A DNA stretch of 53,693 bases from Oscillatoriales cyanobacterium (GCA_004293365.1 RDYN01000043.1:1-53693); one strand, 5' to 3'. Shown: positions 26,249 through 35,930, counted from the stretch's first letter. Made by a program: numbers and translations. The notes: generated by a model from the sequence alone, not told the origin.

Positions 26249-29200
26249 GTTTCCATTAATTCGACTTCCGAAGAAGCCTAAAGCCACACTTACTGAAGCG
26301 TTCAATAAGAAGATCATTGTTTCCATTAATTCGACTTCCGAAGAAGCCTAAAGTTGGGGTGGAACCTCGACCTTAATTGGATCACCTGTTTCCATTAATT
26401 CGACTTCCGAAGAAGCCTAAAGTCTGGCATGTGAAAGTACAACCTTTAGATTCAAAAGGTGTTTCCATTAATTCGACTTCCGAAGAAGCCTAAAGCCACA
26501 ATGCGTCGGGTCACCAGGTCAAAGCGGTACAGGTGTTTCCATTAATTCGACTTCCGAAGAAGCCTAAAGCACGAGAAATATATAGAATCCAAAATACTCT
26601 AAAGAGTTTCCATTAATTCGACTTCCGAAGAAGCCTAAAGATTTACTTGTTTACTACTGGGGATTTCATGTAATACCAGGTTTCCATTAATTCGACTTCC
26701 GAAGAAGCCTAAAGATTGGGATTTCCGAAAAAATCGAAGAAGCAGAAAGGGTTTCCATTAATTCGACTTCCGAAGAAGCCTAAAGGCGGACGGAGTTGAG
26801 GGCTGTCCTCTCGCGGAGTACCCATCGTTTCCATTAATTCGACTTCCGAAGAAGCCTAAAGATGATATCGATCCTGAAGATTCGACAGATTCTTCAAGTT
26901 TCCATTAATTCGACTTCCGAAGAAGCCTAAAGATTTGTTTGTTGGTGATGATGAAGATGACTTAGAAGTTTCCATTAATTCGACTTCCGAAGAAGCCTAA
27001 AGCTATCACTCCTGCCCAATCTTCTTCAATCCCTGTTTCCATTAATTCGACTTCCGAAGAAGCCTAAAGTTAGAAGCCACCATAGAAGAAGATCCTCTCC
27101 CGGAACGTTTCCATTAATTCGACTTCCGAAGAAGCCTAAAGATGAATGTTACTCTGATACCCTACGGCGACCCCGCTGGTTTCCATTAATTCGACTTCCG
27201 AAGAAGCCTAAAGTTCACCCTGTACGGACGACTCTACGGCGAGTTGTTGGTTTCCATTAATTCGACTTCCGAAGAAGCCTAAAGCAAATTTTGTAGCTTC
27301 ATTAAGATCTCCAATTATGGAGTTTCCATTAATTCGACTTCCGAAGAAGCCTAAAGCTCCAACTCCAGCTGCGACTCCAACTCCAGCTGCGAGTTTCCAT
27401 TAATTCGACTTCCGAAGAAGCCTAAAGCTCCATTCAAATTTCAGCGATTTGGTTTTGGGTAAGTGTTTCCATTAATTCGACTTCCGAAGAAGCCTAAAGC
27501 TTGGCAGGTCTAAGTGTCTTTGGGCCAACACAAGCTCAGTTTCCATTAATTCGACTTCCGAAGAAGCCTAAAGTCTTTCTTCGCAAAATTTGGATGGTTT
27601 TGGCAGCCAAAGTTTCCATTAATTCGACTTCCGAAGAAGCCTAAAGCCTTATTGCAAATGAGGGCAACATCACTGTTAATGGTTTCCATTAATTCGACTT
27701 CCGAAGAAGCCTAAAGGAGTGGTGCGGTTTATGAAAATCTAAGCCAGGCAATGTTTCCATTAATTCGACTTCCGAAGAAGCCTAAAGACCCGCTGAAGAC
27801 GGTCGCAACCCGCCACCGTGTGTTTCCATTAATTCGACTTCCGAAGAAGCCTAAAGTGGTATAGAAATATACCAAAACACGACCCAGCTCCAACTGTTTC
27901 CATTAATTCGACTTCCGAAGAAGCCTAAAGTCGTGTCACACTAGACGACGGGAAAGAGGACTCAGAAGTTTCCATTAATTCGACTTCCGAAGAAGCCTAA
28001 AGATTTTCTAAATGGAAATGCCGGGGCTGATTTCCTAGTCATGTTTCCATTAATTCGACTTCCGAAGAAGCCTAAAGTCGTTGTGGATGCCAGCTCGGGT
28101 GAGTTGATAGCAACCATTACGTTTCCATTAATTCGACTTCCGAAGAAGCCTAAAGCCAGGCAGAGACGCTCCAGAGGCACCACCGGTGCCACCCGTTTCC
28201 ATTAATTCGACTTCCGAAGAAGCCTAAAGTAGTAATCCCGGGATGCACCTCGGGGAAAGGAAACTCGTTTCCATTAATTCGACTTCCGAAGAAGCCTAAA
28301 GTCCTGCACAGTCTAGTAGCATAGAGCAAATCCTCACAGCGTTTCCATTAATTCGACTTCCGAAGAAGCCTAAAGCTTGCAATTACTGGAGCAAATCGGA
28401 TTGCCATTTATGTTTCCATTAATTCGACTTCCGAAGAAGCCTAAAGCTGGACCAGGACCAACTACCCACCCCACTAAACATGTTTCCATTAATTCGACTT
28501 CCGAAGAAGCCTAAAGCTTTCTTCCCTGTATCCGTAAGGATCTCTCCTTCAGGATTGTTTCCATTAATTCGACTTCCGAAGAAGCCTAAAGCCGTGGAGA
28601 ACTACAGATTACCGGAAATGAAATCCGGTTTCCATTAATTCGACTTCCGAAGAAGCCTAAAGCTCAGGGAAAGGGGACTGCGTCTCCAATGCATACGGAT
28701 TGTTTCCATTAATTCGACTTCCGAAGAAGCCTAAAGACTACAGTACGGGAAACTTTCACTATCGCGGAGTTTACAGTTTCCATTAATTCGACTTCCGAAG
28801 AAGCCTAAAGCGATACCCTAATTGGAGGGGGAAACAAACCCAATTCGTGTTTCCATTAATTCGACTTCCGAAGAAGCCTAAAGCTCCACTGTCTCTTATA
28901 TTTTAGGAGATAAAATTGACCCAAAGTTTCCATTAATTCGACTTCCGAAGAAGCCTAAAGCCCTTTTGTGAAAGGGTTGATAAAAGGATTTATGAAAGTT
29001 TCCATTAATTCGACTTCCGAAGAAGCCTAAAGTCTTTGCTCATTAACGGAGATTTGAAAGTTTCCGGTTTCCATTAATTCGACTTCCGAAGAAGCCTAAA
29101 GCACACGAATTACCGCGTCCATTACGAGAAATGGTAATGTTTCCATTAATTCGACTTCCGAAGAAGCCTAAAGGGTTTCAGGTAACGATAGTGGTAGCTT

Positions 29201-32200
29201 CACAGTCCAAGTTTCCATTAATTCGACTTCCGAAGAAGCCTAAAGGTGGCAGTGCCTCTGCCTCTGCTCAACAAGCACCAAGTTTCCATTAATTCGACTT
29301 CCGAAGAAGCCTAAAGGGAGGCAAAGGCGATGATACCCTAATTGGTGGGAGTTCCAAGTTTCCATTAATTCGACTTCCGAAGAAGCCTAAAGTCAATTTG
29401 GAGCAACTCGAGCTACCGTTTTCCAATGTTTCCATTAATTCGACTTCCGAAGAAGCCTAAAGCCACCCCAATGGGTGCGGTGGTTGAAGCATGCTTGACG
29501 GTTTCCATTAATTCGACTTCCGAAGAAGCCTAAAGATCCATCTCGGACATCACCTTGATCTAATCTTTTCTTGTTTCCATTAATTCGACTTCCGAAGAAG
29601 CCTAAAGGTAACATGACTGCCACCGCCAACTAACTCAACCAACGTTTCCATTAATTCGACTTCCGAAGAAGCCTAAAGTTTTGGAGATTCCCCGCAGACC
29701 AACGACATTATCCTGATCTAGTTTCCATTAATTCGACTTCCGAAGAAGCCTAAAGACGAGGATCTGGAAGCCCGTGAAGTGGTGGATCCTGAGTTTCCAT
29801 TAATTCGACTTCCGAAGAAGCCTAAAGTTTTGGACCCATTTCGGCGTTCTGGCTAATTGTTGTTAGTTTCCATTAATTCGACTTCCGAAGAAGCCTAAAG
29901 AAGATCTATTGAACGGATCTTCCCAATTATAGTGTTTTGGTTTCCATTAATTCGACTTCCGAAGAAGCCTAAAGCTGCAGTTGATAGCCATTGCTGGAAA
30001 AGAACCCCAGCGGTTTCCATTAATTCGACTTCCGAAGAAGCCTAAAGAAACGAAAATCCTTGGATAGTTTTGATAGTTTTGGAAAGTTTCCATTAATTCG
30101 ACTTCCGAAGAAGCCTAAAGAGGGGGGACGAAACCCCGCCCCATGCACGGATAAAAAAAGTTTCCATTAATTCGACTTCCGAAGAAGCCTAAAGCTTTTC
30201 GCCCTTCAGACTTTAAAAGGCGAGAACGTTTCCATTAATTCGACTTCCGAAGAAGCCTAAAGAGCGGGGAAACCTGTCGCGACCCCGGAGTCGCAGTTCA
30301 AGTGTTTCCATTAATTCGACTTCCGAAGAAGCCTAAAGGTGCTCGGTGCAGCGGTTCAGACGATGTATGTGATGTTTCCATTAATTCGACTTCCGAAGAA
30401 GCCTAAAGAGGTGGGTACATTACCGTGGATGCGGGTGGAAGTCTTGTTTCCATTAATTCGACTTCCGAAGAAGCCTAAAGAGTGCATCCCCTCCGCGGGA
30501 CGGCCATGCACACCTCGTTTCCATTAATTCGACTTCCGAAGAAGCCTAAAGCAGGGAATGTGGAGGAGATACCTCCCGTCTAGCAACTGTTTCCATTAAT
30601 TCGACTTCCGAAGAAGCCTAAAGGCGGCTGTTCTCTTGGGTTTAGTTGGTTTCCTGACTGTTTCCATTAATTCGACTTCCGAAGAAGCCTAAAGATAAAA
30701 TTGTAGCCAATTTCACCTCCCCGCTGTGGGGTTTCCATTAATTCGACTTCCGAAGAAGCCTAAAGAATCCGGATATCCTACAATAAGAGTATCCGTGGTT
30801 GAAGATGGTTTCCATTAATTCGACTTCCGAAGAAGCCTAAAGTTTGCCTCGAAAAGTTTCGGAGCTATCGCCCGAACGTTTCCATTAATTCGACTTCCGA
30901 AGAAGCCTAAAGTTTTTTGGTTTTGGAGTGTTTTTTACCTTCGCAGTCGAGTTTCCATTAATTCGACTTCCGAAGAAGCCTAAAGGGATAAAATCGACCC
31001 AACACTTGCTTTCCAGTCCATGTTTCCATTAATTCGACTTCCGAAGAAGCCTAAAGCGACAAAAAAAGACGGTGAAGATACCGTAACAGGGTCTAGTTTC
31101 CATTAATTCGACTTCCGAAGAAGCCTAAAGGGCAAACGCTAACTCTAGCGGAAATAGCGTAACCGTAGGTTTCCATTAATTCGACTTCCGAAGAAGCCTA
31201 AAGCTCTGGATCAAAGTGGGTGTGAAGTACCACTTGACAAGTTTCCATTAATTCGACTTCCGAAGAAGCCTAAAGTGCTCGCCTTCAAGTCCATTGAACA
31301 AATGGCAAACGTTTCCATTAATTCGACTTCCGAAGAAGCCTAAAGCGGTGCCACCCCCGCCTCCCCCCCGGGATGAAGACCCGGACGTTTCCATTAATTC
31401 GACTTCCGAAGAAGCCTAAAGCCAGCAGCATAATGTTCCTTTCATTATTACAGAAAAGTTTCCATTAATTCGACTTCCGAAGAAGCCTAAAGAACTTGTT
31501 CTACAACAAAACGGCAAAATATCTGTGACAATGTTTCCATTAATTCGACTTCCGAAGAAGCCTAAAGTTTAGGTAAAATTGAACCTAATTCCTGCCGAGT
31601 TTACGAAGTTTCCATTAATTCGACTTCCGAAGAAGCCTAAAGAACTCTGTGGTGACTCCTGCACAAGCCTCGTCTATTCAAGTTTCCATTAATTCGACTT
31701 CCGAAGAAGCCTAAAGATATTTCAGTAGATGTTACTCTTCCGGGAGGAAAAGTTTCCATTAATTCGACTTCCGAAGAAGCCTAAAGTTGAATTCCTTCGG
31801 AGACTCCACTTGGTGGTGTGAGTTTCCATTAATTCGACTTCCGAAGAAGCCTAAAGTGCCCTTGCATGTCAACTTGGCCGACCCCGAGCTTCCGGCGTTT
31901 CCATTAATTCGACTTCCGAAGAAGCCTAAAGCCGTGGATGTCGTCGGAATAAAAGACGAAGACAAGAAAGTTTCCATTAATTCGACTTCCGAAGAAGCCT
32001 AAAGAACTCGTTTTGTCGAAAAAGATACAGTACCAGAAAGGTTTCCATTAATTCGACTTCCGAAGAAGCCTAAAGCAGATGCAGTACCTGCAACGGTACC
32101 AGGACCATCATGTTTCCATTAATTCGACTTCCGAAGAAGCCTAAAGAAGTTGCAACCGCAATCACTGCAGTAGCTACTTTAGGGTTTCCATTAATTCGAC

Positions 32201-32931
32201 TTCCGAAGAAGCCTAAAGTAAGAATTGCTGATGTATCAGAGTTGACTTAATCAAAAGTTTCCATTAATTCGACTTCCGAAGAAGCCTAAAGCACTAGAGG
32301 ACGGAGATTCTCATTCTGGTGATGATACACCGTTTCCATTAATTCGACTTCCGAAGAAGCCTAAAGGTGGTGGCAAAAGAAGGGGAAACAGCCCAAGAAG
32401 GTTTCCATTAATTCGACTTCCGAAGAAGCCTAAAGTTGTTCGTGAAGGTGCTACCCCTGTCTTGGTAACTGTTTCCATTAATTCGACTTCCGAAGAAGCC
32501 TAAAGCAGTTAAAAGATAAACCAACAACGCCTGGCAAAAAAGTTTCCATTAATTCGACTTCCGAAGAAGCCTAAAGACCTCATCCAACCCTGATGGCACT
32601 TTCATTTCCACGTTTCCATTAATTCGACTTCCGAAGAAGCCTAAAGCGCTTGGCGACAGTTGACGGGAGGGTCTACAGCTCGTTTCCATTAATTCGACTT
32701 CCGAAGAAGCCTAAAGTGGGAACCCCCGGTTCCAGGCAGAGACGCTCCAGAGGCGTTTCCATTAATTCGACTTCCGAAGAAGCCTAAAGGGTTGAAAGAG
32801 GCGGTAACCTACAGGTCTCTGCATGTTTCCATTAATTCGACTTCCGAAGAAGCCTAAAGCAGCGTCCGCCGCTGGACAAAGGCCCCGCCGAGGGATGTTT
32901 CCATTAATTCGACTTCCGAAGAAGCCTAAAG
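26249..32931 (-). CRISPR. CRISPR array, 93 repeats and 92 spacers
   Basis: I counted 93 copies of a 35-bp repeat, starting GTTTCCATTAATTCGACTTC and ending CGAAGAAGCCTAAAG on the plus strand, first at 26249 and last at 32897; all copies I read are identical. Spacers are about 32-43 bases. On the minus strand the repeat ends in AATGGAAAC, matching the ATTGAAAC-type 5' handle of crRNAs, and RT-cas1 lies upstream on that strand, so I infer minus transcription with the leader at 32932-33152 and the oldest spacer at 26284. Lack of repeat decay even at the distal end suggests an actively maintained array. Spacers numbered here from low to high coordinate (S1-S92). Confidence 0.98.
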
Positions 32932-33152
32932 GCTAGCCCCTAAAAGCCTTGCCCTGAGCTAAGCCTACAGCACTTTTTCGTGGGATGCAAGTTAAACCCT
33001 CTATCCAAGCCGACATCTTGCCAAAAAGCGCCACAATCAGAGACTTCAAAGCCATACCAGGAGAGCAATTCGTGGGATAGAACCACAGAATGCGGGTTTC
33101 AGCGTTTTGCCTATCCCACGAAAATCTCTCATGGTTGTGAGTCAACCCTATT
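32932..33152 (-). promoter_or_regulatory. Probable CRISPR leader
   Basis: The 221 bases between the leader-proximal repeat and the RT-cas1 stop. It contains TTCGTGGGATA (33069-33079) and its perfect inverted copy TATCCCACGAA (33112-33122), plus a third TTCGTGGGAT at 32977. No gene fits. As the only noncoding DNA at the inferred proximal end it should hold the array promoter and the integration anchoring site. Confidence 0.6.
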
Positions 33153-35180
33153 CTATTTATCCCAGAGCATCGGGCGATACACCTCCACTTCCCCCATCAA
33201 AGCCGAAACATACTCCCGCACCTGCAACTCCAAGCATCGGCGGTACGCCACCTTATAACCTGTATGCGGATGAGTCGTCTCCGACAATAACTTTTCATCC
33301 CAATGTTTGAGAAACTTCTTCAAAGCATGAGGCTGAAGAAACACCCCGCCCCCTTCGTCGGGTGGCGTAAAATCCTCAAAAACAAAAATTTTCTTATTCA
33401 CCAAATAAGTTACCAAAGAATCCACAACCTGAGCCCGAAACTCCTCCATCAAATCCGAAACCAAAGCCGGGTGATTGTCCCGGGGAACGTGAAGATTGCC
33501 AAAATGCGAGTGCAACCCCACAGCCTCCACAAACGAACTCACATTCTGACTCAACAAAGTGTAACCCAAACTCATCAAACTATTAATCGGATCCGTAGGA
33601 GGGCGCTTCGTGCGAACTTCAAACACAAAGGGGCCCGAAAACAAAGAACCCAAAGCTTGAAAATAAACAGTAGCCGCCTTCCCCTCATAACCCCGCAGCG
33701 CATCCATCGACTCAGCCAAAGGCAAACTATCCATCAACATTTCCAGCATTTCCACCGCCTGCAAAACCGACTTTTCCCCCGCATCCTTCGACTTGCGATA
33801 GCGGTTCAACCGCATCAGCAGAATCCGCGAATTGTGCAACTTTGCCCGCACAATAGCCTCCGCTTGCAGCCGCACAAACTCAGGATTCATCGAACAAATC
33901 ACCTGCTTTGTCAAATATTCCACCTTGGCCCGCCCGTCATATTGCAACCGCCCAAAATATCGCCCCCGCTGCGACAAATAGAAAATCGGAATCCGCCGGT
34001 GCAGCGCGCAAGCCACCGCCCCGTGAGACACATTGCAGCAACCAAACAAAATAATGTGACTCACCCGACTCACAGGAACTTTGATCCGCAGTTCCTGCTG
34101 AGAATACACCTGAAACTGCTGGTTGCGAACGCTGAGATAAGCCCCCTGATCCGTAACATACAACGTACTCATAGGTTCCCTCCAAAAATGTTCCGAATTA
34201 GCGCGCGGCAAAATAATCCGCTTCACAGAAATACTGCAAGCCAAAGGCTTCCCAGAAAACACGGGTACTTTGCGAGTTGTCGGGCGAGAAACTGCTGTTC
34301 CCGAAGGCCGCAGAACCCGCCGTTTATCCAAAGGAATTTCTGGAGGTTCCGGTGCAAAAACCTCTCCATCGCGAAACAGGTAGCCGAGAAAAATAAACTC
34401 CTCATCCGGCGCAAAAATCCGCGTCTTTTCCGGCTGAAGCTTCAAATACAAACTCCCCAGCCAAACACTAATCTGTTCCAAACAGCGATTTGCTTGAATA
34501 GAATCCGCACAAGCAATAGCAAAATCATCGCCAAACCGCACCAAATTAAAACCGCGACTCAAACAAAGTCGGTCAAACTCATTCAAGTACAAATTAGCCA
34601 AGGCACCGGAAAGAATCGCCCCTTGCAAAACTCCCTGTTGCGGATAAAAAGACTGACCTTTAACAACAATTCCCGATGCAAGCTGCTGTTCGATTAACTG
34701 CCGCAAAATCGGTTCCAATTGCAACTTTTCCAAATCAGCCAATAGCAGCGGCCAACAAAGATTGTCAAAAAACTTCTCAATATCGGCCTTGACAACCCAA
34801 GCATTCCCGAATCGATAATAGGAATAGAGGTGTTTGACAGCCACCTGAATTCCCCTACCGGGACGGTAAGCGTAGCTGCAATCGAGAAAAACATCCTCCA
34901 GCGGCCAATACAGTTCGCCCAGCAAAAAGCGCTGCACAACTCTGTCCCGAACAGTCGGAATGCCAATCAAACGCTTGCCGCCGCTGGCCTTGGGCAGGTA
35001 AAAGCCTTTGGCGGGGCGGGGAAAATACGATTCTTGCTGCAACTGTCGCAGCAAGATTTCTAGTTGGTGTTGGGCTACACCTGCGAACAAATCAAGGGTG
35101 ATGCCGTCAATTCCGGGGCTGCGACTGCCTTTGCGGACTTGGTGCCATGCGCTGTGCAGGGGTTCTGGTGTAAATTCCAT
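33153..35180 (-). CDS. Reverse transcriptase-Cas1 fusion
   Basis: I start at the ATG at 35180 (MEFTPEPLHSAWHQVRKG), which has GGAGGG five bases upstream; the open frame runs 55 codons further without homology. The product has 675 residues. Residues of about 1-290 are a group II intron-like reverse transcriptase: KASGGKRLIGIPTVRDRVVQ, YAYRPGRG, VVKADIEKFFDN, QGVLQGAILSGALANLYLNEFD, and the catalytic box Phe216-Gly-Asp218-Asp219 (YADD is more usual). From Met337 (MSTLYVTDQGAYLSV) a complete Cas1 follows, with the GYEGKAATVYFQALGSLF, HFGNLHVPRDNHPALVSDLMEEFR and CLELQVREY blocks. Such fusions allow spacer acquisition from RNA. A second good ribosome site precedes Met337, so free Cas1 could also be made. 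Confidence 0.95.
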   Translation of the reverse strand: MEFTPEPLHSAWHQVRKGSRSPGIDGITLDLFAGVAQHQLEILLRQLQQESYFPRPAKGFYLPKASGGKRLIGIPTVRDRVVQRFLLGELYWPLEDVFLDCSYAYRPGRGIQVAVKHLYSYYRFGNAWVVKADIEKFFDNLCWPLLLADLEKLQLEPILRQLIEQQLASGIVVKGQSFYPQQGVLQGAILSGALANLYLNEFDRLCLSRGFNLVRFGDDFAIACADSIQANRCLEQISVWLGSLYLKLQPEKTRIFAPDEEFIFLGYLFRDGEVFAPEPPEIPLDKRRVLRPSGTAVSRPTTRKVPVFSGKPLACSISVKRIILPRANSEHFWREPMSTLYVTDQGAYLSVRNQQFQVYSQQELRIKVPVSRVSHIILFGCCNVSHGAVACALHRRIPIFYLSQRGRYFGRLQYDGRAKVEYLTKQVICSMNPEFVRLQAEAIVRAKLHNSRILLMRLNRYRKSKDAGEKSVLQAVEMLEMLMDSLPLAESMDALRGYEGKAATVYFQALGSLFSGPFVFEVRTKRPPTDPINSLMSLGYTLLSQNVSSFVEAVGLHSHFGNLHVPRDNHPALVSDLMEEFRAQVVDSLVTYLVNKKIFVFEDFTPPDEGGGVFLQPHALKKFLKHWDEKLLSETTHPHTGYKVAYRRCLELQVREYVSALMGEVEVYRPMLWDK

Positions 35181-35224
35181 GTCCCTCCAGATTGGGTTTT
35201 TAACCTTACAACTTCGATTCTGGC

Positions 35225-35293
35225 AGTGGAGTATTTGAGTTCGGATTCGAGTAATGGGGAAACTTGTATGAGTTCGTGTATGAGTTGGTATTT
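35225..35293 (-). promoter_or_regulatory. Conserved upstream element of RT-cas1
   Basis: Partner of the element at 23643-23712. GTATTTGAGTTCG, ATTCGAGTA, TATGAGTTCGTGTATGAGTT on the plus strand are shared with a few changes. It lies about 45 bases upstream of the chosen RT-cas1 ATG. The apparent codons over this stretch (the N-terminal extension of the frame) are better explained by conserved regulatory DNA. Confidence 0.65.
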
Positions 35294-35346
35294 GACTCAT
35301 TAAAATTATTTGATTGTCCCACCGTCCGATTGTCGATTGTTCCACA

Positions 35347-35405
35347 GTCCGACAGGGGTTTAAACCCCTGTCTCAAAGCGAAAGTCCTCTAAAAGAGGAC
35401 TGAAG
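35347..35405. repeat. Partial copy of the 194-bp repeat
   Basis: AGTCCGACAGGGGTTTAAAC, then CCCCTGTCTCAAAGCGAAAG and TCCTCTAAAAGAGGACTGAA match the first third of the 194-bp family. This is the third locus of the family; two of the three lie at the edges of the adaptation/array region. Confidence 0.75.
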
Positions 35406-35698
35406 AAGTGAAGCAAGATTAATTTTTTGAAATATTGATATTTTGAAACATTGATATTTTAAAATATTAATCTTATCGAGATTTTTCATTACCAACAACC
35501 TGTAGGGGCGGGTTCGCCAAGGACTTTTCAGGTAACAAACAAGTTAAATAAACCCGCCCGACCCCACGAATTAACCCCGTATCGGAAAAAAAAATACAAT
35601 ACCTGACATTATGTAACAGAATTTAAGGGCGATCGCAATTTTTTCTTATTTGGCATAATCCAATAAATACAGGGGCAATCGAGATGTTTCTTTATCGT

Positions 35699-35930
35699 GA
35701 ATTCTCTAACAAAATCTAGGGTAGATTGGGATTTTTCGTTGGGTGGGGGCGGGTTTATGAGATTGTGGGTTTGAGACAAATATTGTTGGCGAACCCGCCC
35801 CTACAATACCTGGAATTCTCTAACAAAATCTAGGGTAGATTGGGATTTTTCGTTGGGTGGGGGCGGGTTTATGAGATTGTGGGTTTGAGCCAAATATTGT
35901 TGGCGAACCCGCCCCTACAATACCTGGAAT
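35699..35930. repeat. 114-bp tandem duplication
   Basis: Two nearly identical units start GAATTCTCTAACAAAATCTA at 35699 and 35813 and end with GGCGAACCCGCCCCTACAAT. Each contains a GGGCGGGTTTATGAGATTGT hairpin arm pairing with GCGAACCCGCCC. A degenerate third start follows at about 35926. The whole gap 35406-36047 shows no gene. Confidence 0.9.

Noticed and set aside
27962-32002. Short open frames within the CRISPR array containing LGFFGSRINGN or FPLIRLPKKPK
   Set aside because: These peptides are translations of the repeat itself and continue only while spacers happen to keep the frame.
33303-34697. 464-codon plus-strand open frame
   Set aside because: It lies opposite RT-Cas1, is Arg/His/Gln-rich and has no domain; it is a shadow of the real gene.
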